In this document: positions 22,868 to 34,735 of the stretch, one piece after another
Position numbering within the stretch: position 1 is the first letter of the stretch
Layout: every line of letters starts with the position of its first letter
Assembly (NCBI GenBank): GCA_039621445.1
Contig: CP154956.1
Location: 26,023,744-26,087,743 of the forward strand
Source of the DNA: Euglena gracilis
Lineage: Eukaryota > Euglenida > Euglenophyceae > Euglenales
DNA length: 64,000 nt
Reading direction: 5' to 3'
Translations under genes and position numbers: made by a program
The notes under the pieces: generated by a model
What the model saw: the letters and a program-made list of their open reading frames with translations, nothing else
Told to the model about the DNA's origin: nothing
Databases searched by the model: none

Positions 22868-23295
22868 AGTGTACGTCCAAAGCTTTCCCTTTTCCCCTTT
22901 TTGGAACTTTCTGTAAAAGCCTTTCACTTTCGCCTTGGTGCGCAGCCTACTTATGCTAGGGAAAAGTCTTTGGAGTAACGAAAAGTGGTTTTCCCCCTTT
23001 CTTCCCAATTCCCCAAGAAGCAAAGCACAAAGCAAAGATTCAGAAGTTTCTTCTGAGATCAAAGTCGATTGTTCTGAGGGTTTTTCCCTCTGACAAAACC
23101 AATGGTGAAACTTGGAATTGATGACAGTAAAGAATACCACCTGTGGGGGAAGGAGAGAAAAGTGCTGACGTGTCCAGGGGCAGATCCCAGAAGGGTCTGC
23201 CACGATCTTACCAGCTGTGGGTTTCCACAGTGGTGCGACCGTCACAGAACCCACTCTGCAGATATCCTACAGAGCTGGGACGTGCCTGGTACACA
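22868..23295 (-). repeat. E2 3' LTR
   Basis: 428 bp, plus-strand ends AGTGTAC and GGTACACA, conserved box at 23133-23144. I count about four mismatches against the 5' LTR, mostly in the first 140 bp. Confidence 0.95.
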
Positions 23296-23327
23296 TCCCC
23301 CTCCCAGGGCTACGCCCGATTTCCTTC
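23296..23327 (-). other. E2 polypurine tract and adjoining hairpin
   Basis: Minus strand GGGAGGGGGA directly precedes the 3' LTR. A GGGC/GCCC hairpin with a 3-nt loop sits next to it, as at the other 3' ends. Confidence 0.8.
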
Positions 23328-24186
23328 ATGGACCAGGGTTTCCCAGTCCAGTCAGGATATCTGACGCCGCCCCAGGTGGGGTTCACTTCTCCATTCGGTG
23401 TCTCTCCTTTCCGCACAGTGGCATCCACCCAAAGCCCAAAAACGCGCATAAGGTTAGCCGCGTTTCGCGGTTACCTATTAGCCGTTTCGGCTTAGGTGGG
23501 GTGTGAAAAAGCCCCTGTGGGAAACGGGGCTTGGCAGGTTTCCTGACAAAGTGTCCCAGCCACCCAGTTTGGGTGTGCCAAAGGCACGCGGGGTTGGTCA
23601 AGCGATTCGCTGAAAACCCAAGGGAGAGGTGTGGAAGGGGGGGGGGCAGGCTCTTATCCTGGTCATACCCGGATAAGGCTCCTAGGCGGTCATATCCGCA
23701 CTAGGAAACAAAAGCCTACTTACAAAACCGACTGCCGGCGACAGCTTTGCGGGGGTGGGGGGAAAGTAGAGAGGAGAGGGGGGCTGGCTTAGGCCAGAAC
23801 AGAATTTTTGCTGTCTGGCAGCCTTAAGGGCCTTAGGGCCGAAAAGTGACAAGTTGGCCTATTATTACGGCGTGCGCGCTGTGTGCTGTGCGTCACTTAG
23901 CGGCTTGCCAGGTTTCCCGGCTGCCAAGGTCTTCACAGCAGTAGCTCCTTCACGACGCAATAAGAGGCGATTACCTCCCGCAGACGGTTTCCGTCCGCAT
24001 GGTCACTGGTATAATGGGTTGGCAGGGGGGGGGGGCTCTTGGATGCTTCCATCCAGAGGGGTGAGGGACACAGACCCAGGTTCATCCCAGGGCTGTTTAG
24101 CGATTTCCGCTTCCAGTGTATATATATAGTGTATGAGCTCCATGAAGGCGCTTACCTTACATGGGCTTGGTAATGCCGTTTCGGCA
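23328..24186 (-). other. E2 3' UTR
   Basis: About 860 bp without a convincing gene. Blocks match the 3' UTRs of E1 and E3 (for example 23520-23600 and 23860-23960). G runs of ten or more lie near 23638 and 24027. Confidence 0.7.
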
Positions 24187-25749
24187 TTACATCCGCTCCA
24201 GCCGCCAATAGTCATGGCGGGAGTCCAAGGGATCTTCCACAAGGACCATCTGGAATTGTGGTGGCTGTGGCCTGTCGACGAGCCAGGTTTCTGGCGAGTC
24301 GTAGTCGAAATCAGGTGCGATCCAGTCCCGAACCCATCCTTCGGGTACTGTCTGCTTGGTGGCACTCGCTCTTTCCGCGAGAAACCACTGCAGCTTCTCC
24401 CAGAATTTCCTGGGCAAAGTCGCTGGCCAGATGAAGTAGTTTCTCCGAGGGTGATTGGCTGACACCTGCGGGGCATTCCCCGGGTGGAAGTCGATGGGAA
24501 CGTGATAGGCGCATTCCGCCCGGACTGTATGGGGTCGCAATACGGCCCCTAGCCAGTCCTTCCAGGTCATCCCGTGTTTTTCGGGTGGCCATTGTGGTAG
24601 GCACCAGCGACCGTTTCGGTCCTGGGTTGTGAATAGGCGGAAAAGTATCTTTTCCCTGTCCGCTGTCTCCCAGAGGTAAGGTAATCTTACCCCTGCTTCC
24701 TCAGCAGCGAGGCGTATCGCCCCACTGTCGATCTGCCACCCACGGGCCATTCCCGTGTGGCGGTAGTCGTCGAGCTTGAGGTTGGCATATTTGAAGAAGT
24801 CCTTGAACTTTTTGTTCAAGGTGGAGTATTCCTCCAGTGGCTTCTCGGCACTCGGCACGATTGTGCGAACTGCGCCTTCCGCAGTGTGCCAGAAGGTACC
24901 TCGCAGGCAATTGACGCAGAGTACTGGTACATTCGTACCATCTCGCTCCGTGTAGCAAGAATTGTGCTTGTGGGTCCAACTGTCCACGCACTTGGCACAT
25001 ACCAAGGCGGCACAGTTGGGTATGTACATATCCTTGTGGAACGATTTCCGATCCACAGGGTTGCACACATGGACGAGGGGTAATCCCAAGTCAGGAGCGC
25101 TGTTGTACATCCTGTGGCAAACAGTGCAGAGCCACACAAATCGGTTTTCCGATGTTCTGTCGACGAGGAATTCCTCGCCGAAGTATTGGGCCAAAACACG
25201 TGGTGATCTGGAATTGTAATAATTCCAGGTGACATTCTGGTCAAAGGACCATTTCCGTCCTTGACAGAACAGTGGTTCAATCCACCGATTGAGGCATTGG
25301 TCTGTTCGCAGCTTGTGTTCGATCATCATGTACCTGTTTTTCAGGTCATGAGTCTCAGGATCATCCTGAGTCATCGCATTCCAGTCGATGACAACTTCGC
25401 CTTCCGATGGTGTCGTAGTCGTAGAGGCGCGGGATTTTCCCTGCCCCTTCGTAGGTGGTTTCGGCTGTGAGGTTTTCCCATAGCCGGATGATGTGACCTG
25501 TGTGAATCCTCCTCCCGAGGCTAATCCTCGAGAAGAAGATGCACCCTGGCCTCCAGCACCACCACCGCCTTTCGGTGGGGGCTGATCACCTGTCTTAGGT
25601 GAGGGTTTGCAAGGCGCGGCACCGGGCTTTGATTTGGCCGGGGCCTTCGGACTTCCGCTTTCCGGAGCATCCGAGGGTCGCCGTTCGGCGTCACGCTTGC
25701 TTGACCAGGTGCGTGGTGACGGCTGGGCCGGGGGTCTTTTCCCCGACAC
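24187..25749 (-). CDS. E2 ORF3, accessory protein with RING-like Cys/His pattern
   Basis: I do not recognise the family. It has 520 residues and is open throughout. Residues 1-120 are disordered and rich in Lys, Pro, Gly and Ser. Residues 205-285 hold C208-x2-C211, H227-x-C229, C251-x2-C254 and C278-x2-C281. All eight are conserved in the E1 copy, while the extra C246 and C265 are not. A C-terminal domain (about 380-470) is Trp/Pro-rich and also conserved. The frame continues upstream for 18 codons to a single TAA (25804-25806) that ends ORF2, so either readthrough or a separate start is possible. No signal peptide or membrane span is seen, so an envelope role is unlikely. Confidence 0.8.
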   Translation of the reverse strand: MSGKRPPAQPSPRTWSSKRDAERRPSDAPESGSPKAPAKSKPGAAPCKPSPKTGDQPPPKGGGGAGGQGASSSRGLASGGGFTQVTSSGYGKTSQPKPPTKGQGKSRASTTTTPSEGEVVIDWNAMTQDDPETHDLKNRYMMIEHKLRTDQCLNRWIEPLFCQGRKWSFDQNVTWNYYNSRSPRVLAQYFGEEFLVDRTSENRFVWLCTVCHRMYNSAPDLGLPLVHVCNPVDRKSFHKDMYIPNCAALVCAKCVDSWTHKHNSCYTERDGTNVPVLCVNCLRGTFWHTAEGAVRTIVPSAEKPLEEYSTLNKKFKDFFKYANLKLDDYRHTGMARGWQIDSGAIRLAAEEAGVRLPYLWETADREKILFRLFTTQDRNGRWCLPQWPPEKHGMTWKDWLGAVLRPHTVRAECAYHVPIDFHPGNAPQVSANHPRRNYFIWPATLPRKFWEKLQWFLAERASATKQTVPEGWVRDWIAPDFDYDSPETWLVDRPQPPQFQMVLVEDPLDSRHDYWRLERM

Positions 25750-25803
25750 CGAGCGTCGTTGACCTTCAGCAGGGGTTTCCCGAGCTGAGGGTCGCCCTAC
25801 GCG

Positions 25804-28800
25804 TTACTTTGCTGCGCTCGTGGGTTTCCCAGGAGCAGCCGTGGAGGATGGTGTGGGTGTGGGCGTCGCCTCTGCACTTCGCGTTGGCGGAGTCTGTGGT
25901 GGGGGCATGGATGTCCGTGCAGCCTGTTTTTCAGGTGCCGGTGTCCGTGTGCCCGCACGCTTCGGTGCAGTGACCGCTGTGTGGGGGTACGGGCTCATCC
26001 CGTGCCTCTGATGCCGCTACCGGTGCTAATGTAGGTTCATCCTGCACTGGCACGGGTAGCGTTGTCACCACTGACGTTGCCGTTGGTTCGCCCTCCGTCC
26101 GTGTCGTTTCCGACACCGGCGGTGGCGCGGCCATTGGGGGAGGTTCATCCTCCTCCATGGCTGCAGCTTCAGTTGTTTCGTCCGCTGGCTGGGCCGTTTC
26201 TGCCACAGCAGTGGAAGAACTGGCCGCAGTGCCACGTGGGGTGACTACGGCGATCAGTGATCGCAAACCGCCGAGTACACGTCCGCCCAGTGAGGGGCGC
26301 CGTTCAGGTCCTTCCCCTGAAGTGGGCTCCTCCACTGGCTCCTCTGTCGTCGGGATTTCCCCGGGGACAGGAAGCTTGAGGCGTAATACCTCAGGCGTAT
26401 GGGTTACCGTCTCCGGCGGGTTTTTCCGCGGAGGGGTCGGTCCACCTGGCGTACCCAGTGAGGATGGTGACAGTGGGATAGGCGTCATTTCACCTGTCGG
26501 TGATCCCGGGCGCTGGGCGGTTTCCGCCACAGTGTCCAGCATCACAACCGACGGGCTACGGGTTTCCCGTGCCGGGGGTTCCGCAGGCTGAGGTTCATCC
26601 TCGGCCATTGGGACCGCTTCTCCTGTCTCCTCCGCTTCCGGAGGGGACTCCTCTGTGTGTAGTTGGGCTGCAGAACGCGGGTCTTCCCTGCTTCTGTAGC
26701 ACCCTTGAGCATTTGACAGGCGGAAAAAGCTAATACTTTCACTCCTGTCAGAGTTGGGGTATGGAGGTGGCCACGACGCTCGCACCCAGCTTCCGGGTGG
26801 AGGTTGAGGCTCATCCTCGTTGATCAGGCAGAGGTCTTCCCACTGCGATCGACGGGTCTCACCCATACCATACTCTCCTGTTTCTTCCAGGAAAGCTGGC
26901 AGTGGTACTGCGTAGCGAGGTTGGCTCAGCTCGCGGGGAGCGAAGAACACTTCGAACTCCTGCCAGTCCAGGATTTCCCCGAACTGGGTCTGCAGGTGTT
27001 CCCGGAGGCCGATTTCTGCCCCCGTCCAGTCCGGCCGCAGGTTTATCCTGCGTCGGTCTGGATCATACGGTCTGGCATCTACCTCGGTGTATCCCCGAGG
27101 TATCCACTTCCTGTGGATATCCACATCGGTGGTCATCTGTTCCAGGAAATATATATACTTCCAGGACGTAGGTAATCCACGCCCTGTGCCAGTATTGTTG
27201 GAGCAGAAATATTTTCTGCCGGTGCTGTTTCAGCACCTTCCGGTCTTGCGTTCCGATCTGGGGTTTCCGGCACTGATGCAGGAGGAATCTCCTGGTCGGT
27301 GGGCTGCCGGCATTCTCGGCAGTCGGAGGCGGTTTTCCGCGCTCCCCGAAACCCCAGAAGTCAACAATGTGGACTTCCTTGCAAAACTGGCATTCCAGTT
27401 TGTATCGTTGAGGGTAGGCGAGGTCCACGTCCAGTACCTTGAACAGCATGCCATACATGCTGTCCAAGAATACTTGGAGGTTGTTTGTGAACATTACCGC
27501 AGCCTGCGCCTGGAGTTTCTCCGGCAGGGGGTAATATTTCCACTGGATTCCCAGTGCGCTGACGGAATACATGTGGTTGAAGATTTCCTTCAACTGTGCT
27601 ACGAATGTTTCATCGTCTTCACATGTGTTCAAACAATCGATGTATGTCAGACCGTTTCGGTCGGTGAAAATGCAAAGTTCTGGCAGGGATATCCCAACCA
27701 GAACCAGAGTTCCCAGAAACCAGACATCTGGTCCAGGACCATTTCATCCGAATGAGGGTATCCCTCAAACGCATGAAGTTCGGTACTGTAGATGAATCGT
27801 TTGCAGTGATCGTGCATACGATCCTGCACCACTGCGAGCACCGCTTCCGGTGGTCGGTGGATCACGTTGCCAGCACGCGTGTACTTTTCGAGATCCTGGT
27901 CGATTTTCGGCCAGATTTCATCCAAGTAATCGAACAGCTGGTCAGCGTCGTAATCCTTCGTTTTCGAAGGTTCGGCGGCTTTTCCGCCTTTTCCTGCTGG
28001 GGGTCCGGCAGATTTTCCGCCTTTGCCTGGAGGTGGTCCAGCGGGTTTTCCGCCTTTCCCAGATGGGGCTTTCCCACCTTTCTCCTGGCCTTTACCTTTA
28101 CCCTTACCCTTGCCTTTTCCTTTACCCTTGCCCTTAGTGTTGGACAGCCATTCTATCGTCGCCCGATATGGGTCCCAATATTCCCAGTATTCTGGGTCTT
28201 CTTCTCTATACACAGGATAAGTCACGGATTCCGTGCTTGGTGTTCGAGCAAATTCCTGCTCAGCATCACCACGATTCGAGGAAACCGGTGCGACTGGGGA
28301 TGGTCGGGTTTCCCGACGTGCCCGTTCTGCCGTCACGTCGGGCGCTGGCGGAGCTTCCTCCTCAGCGTCGACGTGCATCGCCGCGGGCGGATTTTCCGAC
28401 CTCGGCGAGCGGCGCTGTGGCTGCGGCGTCAGATTTTCCGGGCCGCGGTCACGTTTGCCGGCGGCGGCAGAGCTTGTGGGTCGTGCTGGTGGCGCTTCCG
28501 CCACAGCCACGTCCCGCTGTCGCGCTGGTTGACTTAACCGTGATGGAGCTGGGACTCCTGTGAGAGCCGACACAGCAGCATCATACTGCTGGCGCTCTTC
28601 CCGTGTCATTTCCGCCCGGGCAGGGTATCCCTGGCCAGCGGAAAAAGGGGGGCGACGTGCGATTTGTCGTTGGATCGTCACAGCATATTCATACTGTTGA
28701 CGGTCCTCCTCAGTCTCGAACGGCCGACCAGTCCACGGGTTAACGGGTTCATCCCGTGCCGGGGGAACTGGTGCCGCACGAGGCGCTGCCGCGGCTTCCC

Positions 28801-29626
28801 GCGGACGAGCGCTTCGGGCAGAGTCAGACGTCGGGGGAGGGTTTCCCGCCGCAGGACGTCGTGGGATAGGGTCAGGTATAGTGGGGTGGGGTTGAGGTGG
28901 ATATATGTACTGATCCTGTGGCCTTGGCGCCTCCTGGGGATAATCCCCAGAGACGGTGTACTGAGACACAGGCTCCTGCGCAGGATAATCCCGCCGGGGC
29001 ATGCACTCAGGGGATCGAAAAATACTTTCTTTCACACGTGGGTGTTCACTCCGGACAGGTGCTTCCACCGTCTCTTCCTCGGGTAATCCGGGGGAGTGAG
29101 CACGAAAATGTGCAGTGTAAGTGCCAACGGGTGGTACCTGCCTTGCGACCTGTGGCGGGACTTCCACGCCCAGGTCACGCATGGTAATGTCTCCCGCGAA
29201 TCCCGACGCGTCCGGGTCGGTGTAATACCCCAGACCGGTCATCGTCGCCTGGGCGCACATACACCACAGGGCTGGAGGGGTGTTCGCGATGGTCAAAACT
29301 TTACGGCAGTGGTCATCCCACAATGCCTGTGTGAGTTGGTCTGGTGCCGGGTTTGCGCTCATACGCATAACCCGGTTCATCGTCTCCGCCGTGCGGTGGA
29401 TCATCACACCCGCATACGGTGGGAGGCGACGAGAGCCGGATGGCTGAGATGGCCGCGCTTCCGCGGGCATCTGGGTCGTCCTGCTACTGCTACTGGCTTC
29501 AGGGTTTCCCTGAGCCGCAGTCCGTGCAGGTGGCTGCGTACCGTATCGGTACGCATACTGGTCAGGTTGAGGGTGAGTGGTGGGGTGGTAAGGCGGTCCG
29601 CCTGGCTCCCGTCCACCGGGCAGCAT
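25804..29626 (-). pseudogene. E2 ORF2, large proline-rich accessory protein, two frame breaks
   Basis: It starts at 29626 (MLPGGREPG). In order: a disordered tail; a conserved block near residues 95-170 with LWDDHC, WCMCxQ and MTG; a long Pro/Arg/Ala-rich stretch; a GK-repeat (28060-28135); a second conserved block with GFWxLWFWxGYP, YPLP, CxxC, VDFWGFG and LHQC; a long Pro/Glu/Thr-rich tail; stop TAA at 25804-25806. Frames change near 27660, near 27150 and near 25950. The E1 copy is open across the first point, so these are lesions of this copy and not gene boundaries. The full protein would be over 1,200 residues. The GK-rich part suggests nucleic-acid binding, which is inference. Confidence 0.75.
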
Positions 29627-29788
29627 AATACAGCCCGGGGTCGGTACGGTGGGACGTTTGGGTTGTTGGTTGTAAGGTGTGTGAGGGTAACCGCTTGACT
29701 ATTATTTGGTAAAAAGTCTGCGGAAAGAAAGAATGATAAGAATCAATGATAAACAGAAGAGAAAACAACATGGGTTTCCCATGCGTTC
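29627..29788 (-). other. E2 spacer between pol and ORF2
   Basis: 162 bp from the pol stop to the ORF2 start, AT-richer than its surroundings. The E1 counterpart is about 120 bp. No promoter or splice signal can be named with confidence. Confidence 0.5.
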
Positions 29789-32700
29789 TCAAAAACTTGT
29801 CATGGAAACATCAATGTTATGTTTCTTATTCCAAAGCTTCCAATCCTGCTGGACATACCCAACAAAACTGGTTGCCGGCTCCCAAGTGTCCTCCTCTGGC
29901 CCATACCCTTTCCAGCGGACCTTCCAAAGGTGCATACCTTTGTCGATTTTGTGATCGATAATTTTATCGACTACAAAGTCGTCCGTCTCAGGTAATCTGG
30001 AACGGGGTTTGAAGTGCAAACACGGGATGGGTTTCCCATCCGGTGGCGACAGGTATGGTTTGAAGTCGTCCATATGAACGTCCTCAACACCATTCGGTAA
30101 TGCAACCTTGTAACGCCCGCTGGTACCTAGTCTTTCTAGGATTTCACAGGGGCCGAGCCAGAGGGGGTCCAGCTTGGAAGACTGCATGCGAGTACGGCTA
30201 TTCCGTACCCACACGCGGTCACCGGGACTATACACAGGTGACTTGAAATTCTGCAAAAACGATTTCCGTTTGATTGCATGAATATCAGTCACGCGCTTCT
30301 GAACCACAGAACGTAGATTTTCTACTTCCGCAAACCAGGTCTCGCAACTGACACTCGTTCGGGCGGGTCTCTCCGAAGGGACATCCCCTATGGCCGGAGG
30401 GTCCCGTCCGAAAACTAATTTATAGGGGGAGTGAGGTAAAACCAACCCTGGTAGGGTATTGATATAAAACAAAGACCATGGTAGAACTGATATCCAGTTG
30501 CTGCGCGAGTCAGCCAGTGAAAGGCGAAGCATATTCACGACGGATTTCACGGCTGCCTCGGCCCTACCATTGCCTTTGGGTCGGTATATAATGGAAAAAT
30601 GTTGCTCGATTCCGAGTAAACCGCACAAAGTGGTGAAAAACCTTGAAGAAATCAAATGGTCTTGATCACTCACAATTTCATTCGGTAAACCCATCAGGCA
30701 AATACATTTCTCCAAAAATATAGTTGCCAAACTTTGGGCAGTCAACCCTGACTTCTGGCATGGAATGGCTACAATGTACCCACTCAGCCTGCAGACGACA
30801 ACAAAAACGTAATCGTAAATTTTGTCGTCTGTTCCTTTGCACGGTTCTAATTCCAGAAAATCCATGCAGAGGGATGTAAAAATGTCAGGGGGTACGGGGA
30901 AAAAGTCCATCGTACCAGGAGGGGTACCTCTGCGGGGTTTTACCGCTTGACAAATTTGACACCGTTGCGCTATTCGCAAACAGCGTGAGTAAAGCTCTTT
31001 CTCGCTCAGGGTTGTGCAATTCCTGCGGCCCACCAACGAAAAAAGTTTGGGGGCCCCAGGGTGACCATGGTTGTGATAACACAAAATCACATCATCAACC
31101 AGGTCCTGGGGGATACAATATTTGTAACCCGATTCATTGCGAAAAACCAACCGTAAAGGTGAAAGAGTGTAATTGTCCAGCACTTCGCCATTACGAAGCC
31201 TGGTGACAATGGTGTCATACACCGGATCACGACTATAATCCCATTCGCGAAAGAACAGTGGAGAAGGGGACTCCGTGCGCGTAATACGCCGGGGCCCGGA
31301 CGTGCATCCACGTCGGCGCCTTCCTCGCACTGGTGCGACCAGGAATAGTTGTGAAACGGGAAAAGATTCCAAAAGATTGTCCGCAGCGTCGTTTCGACGT
31401 GCGTACTCGTCAGCTTCCTGACTTCCATGAAAAGTCGCGTCTCCCTCATCCGGGTTCCCAGGGTAATACCAAGGGGCCCGACTGAGCGGATCCGCTACTT
31501 TTTGTGTGTGTCCAGGGGTATAAATAACCACAAGGTTGAATTGACTCAAGAACTCATGCCATCTGCATCGCCTTCCGACCGATGACATGGCCTTGTTCAA
31601 ATCCTCGGTGTACCAGTGTTGCAGACTCTCATGGTCGGTCTTGACGAGGATCTGGACAAGGCTGCTGGCTACCCAGCTTCGGAATTTCTGGAGTATAAGC
31701 ACGATTGCGTAGGTTTACTTCTCGCGTATACTCCACTTGACTTGACCTTTTCCACCGTCGCCCTGTAACTTTCTGCTGAAGAAAGCCACAGGTCGGAGCT
31801 CATTCGCCGCATTATGCTGGCTAAGAACTCCGCCAACAGCGTAATCGCTGCTGTCGACTTCCAGGACATAGGGTTTATACGGGTCCGCGATTTCGAGCAC
31901 AACATTCTCCAAAAGCAAAGCCTTGATTTTCTCAAGGGCCTGGCGCATTTGGTCATCCCAAATGACTTTGGTGTTGTCAACAGCCCGGTTTTTGAGCTGT
32001 TTGGTGAGGGGCACCGCGATTTTCGCGAAGTCCTTCATATAAATCGCGTAGTATTGGGCTAATCCCAAAAATCCTTTGAGGTGAGTAATCGTTTTGATTA
32101 CCTCAGGGGTCCATTTCTTAATGGCTTCGAGTTTACTCGGAGCGGCTTTCCGCTGTCCATTGCTGAGGATGTGACCACAAAATTTTATAAGTATCCGAAA
32201 CAAATGCATTTTCGCGCCTTTCGCGAAAAGCACATGTTTTTGAAAAGCGGTTAATACCGCGCAAACATGGTGGAAGTGTGTGACGAGGATATCCTCGCTC
32301 GATTTTGCGGTTGGCGGTGGTGTTCCCACCAGTATATCATCAATATACACAATGGCAAACGGCAAATCGCGTAGAACCCATTGTATCATGCGCTGAAACA
32401 TGGCTGGACCATTCTTAACACCCATGGGGAGTACCGTCCATTGGTACACTCCCTTGGATGTCACGAATGCCGTGTATGGTTGGGAGTCAGGGTGTAAGTG
32501 CATTTGGTGAAAACCGTCCTCCAGATCGAAAATTGACCACAACCGGTTTTCCGATTGTTTGGTGATCAAATCCTCGATCAGGGGGAGCGGGAAGGGATCA
32601 TCCCTTGTTTGGGAGTTCAGGTACCGGTAATCCAGCACCAGCCTCCATTTCTTCTGACCTGAGGGGTCTGGGGGTTTAGGAACAACAAATGCCTGGGATG

Positions 32701-34735
32701 TCCACTCGCTTTTCGAGGGTACTATCCACTTGCGCTGAATAAGCTTCTCAATCATTTCATTGAGAGCTTGTTCGCGTTCTCCCGAACAACGAAAAAATTT
32801 CCGGTGCATTGGCTTGGCTCCATCCTTAAGCTCGATCTTACAAACACCGAACGGACCGCGTATCGCGGGGTCGATGTCGCACGCGTATACTGGATTTTCC
32901 AGCACACTGTGGAATTCGCGGGTAATCCGCGAACAGAATTCGGCTGATTTAGGATGCTGACCTGCACTCTCGATGACTGCGGAAACCGCCAGGGTATCCC
33001 TGGGGCTACCGAGCTTCCTCGGCACCGCGAATTCGGACATTCCGAATGCATCGAAGAAACATACGCGAAAAATGATTTCTTGCAAGGGTGGTAATATTTT
33101 ACCACAAAAATCCTCAAAAATCGGTACATCAGTGGGTAAATCCCACCAATGAAAACATACATACGATAGTTGGGTGAACCATTCCGCTTCCGGAATGATG
33201 GGTATGAGAATAACTCCACGGGCTTCATCCCGCAGAATCTTCTCAACCGCACATTCGATAAGTTTTGGGGGAGGGTGCATCCATAACACTGTATCACCCC
33301 AAAATTTATCAAATGCGTTGGAGTGTTGTGACCAATGACGTGACAAACGGGCATGTGCATTGGATGAAAAGGCATCGATTTCCAATGCCAAATCAAAAGA
33401 ATCTGCCAATGTCGCGATTTTGGAAAACCATCGTTCCAAAATGCGATATTGACCAAAATTGAAAGCATTCCATACGCGTTTCGCGTATTCATACACCCGA
33501 TTTTCGGGTTGAAGGGTAGAAACACAATGAATGGATCCACAAACATGCGGGCTGTCTTCCACTACCGCAAGGGTTAATCCCAAGAGAGTTTGGACAGGTT
33601 GGGGGTTTCCCCATTCCGCATCAAATCCATAACGAGTGTGATCGCGATTGTAATTAGGAATCACGCTTTTCGCGTTTCCGAACAACGAGGCTGATCCGCG
33701 TTGTTGGAGTATTCGGTGTATCTCCGTGCATTGCGGGCTACAACCAAGTGTATCACGGGGGGTGGATTCCGTTTTCGGAATTGCGATTAGTGTCGGATTT
33801 TGAACTAAACATCCACAATCGAAATCCGATTGGGTGGAAATTCTCCTGCAGTGCACACATTGGAAGGAAGTGTGATGGTGTGACAGGTGTGCGTGTAAGT
33901 GGGTGTCGATGGCATTAGCCGGTGAGTCTTGTACAGGTGTGCCTGGATTCGGCACAACTGGTGGGAAACGGAGTGGTGGTGTGGCTGGGCGACGACTCGA
34001 CACCGTGATCACTGCAGGCCTTTGGGCTTTCGTCTTGTAACCCAGTGGAACGGCGGGGGTACCGCTACTCGCTTGCCCTGCCTCATGTGGAACGCATGTT
34101 GGTGTGTCATTGGGCAGGGGGGAGGCTTTCTCCGTACCCCGGGTGTGGAAAACGGTTGTTGGTGTTGTGGGTAACGGTGTTGCCATTGTGGGTAACGGTG
34201 TGGGCAAAGCGGTGGTCGTCATAGTGGATGACAACGGTGATTGTGGTTTGGGTGTCAATGAAGTGGTGAGTGCTGTGCGCAAACCGTGGGAGTGGCAATC
34301 CACAACCAATCGGTACTGGCGTAAAAATGGGTATCCCAAAATTACGTCAGACCCGTGAATTCCGGACTCGTAACCCCAAATATTGGTGAAATGTTGTAAT
34401 TGTGGGGGTTGTGAGTGATGTTTCGGAATGATGGGCAAGAGTATCTCGAGCACACATCCCAAATCACCACCACACATGGGGGTGTTATCCGCGGTTGTAA
34501 ATTTGATCGGTTTCTTGGCGCTTACCAAGAGCGGGGTCGGTATCAACCCCAACCGAAAGAGCAGTGCCATGCGACAACCAGTGTCAATGAGAATTTTGAC
34601 TTTGGTGGAGAAATTTTGAATGCAGATTTCCGCTTGGACGAGTAATTCCATTGGTGGTACGCAAAGTGAAGGGTCTGGCAGAAATACGTTTGCATGCCAG
34701 CTCTCCCATGAACCCTTTCCTACTTTGCTCAGCAT
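29789..34735 (-). pseudogene. pol: E2 pol polyprotein with one nonsense codon
   Basis: The reading of 1,649 codons is interrupted only by TAA at 31715-31717 in RNase H, where the E1 copy has Glu. Domains: retropepsin (DTG at 51-53, ILG at 132-134); a linker with CVHC…CGC (about 293-309); a DIRS-like module (about 450-545); reverse transcriptase (about 620-810, YIDD at 797-800); RNase H (first Asp at 961); integrase with an HHCC finger and D, D, E with exactly 35 residues between the last two; and a C-terminal chromodomain (WKVRWKGYG…TWEP). Pol starts 154 nt after the gag stop in another frame. A chromodomain usually directs integration to marked chromatin. Confidence 0.93.

Noticed and set aside
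28233-28532. Plus-strand Ala/Gly-rich frames opposite E2 ORF2
   Set aside because: Antisense of a conserved minus-strand gene; no counterpart in E1.
24187-29626. Envelope gene of a retrovirus-like element
   Set aside because: The position fits, but neither ORF2 nor ORF3 shows a signal peptide, membrane span or furin-type site, and both are rich in Pro, Gly and zinc-ligand residues.
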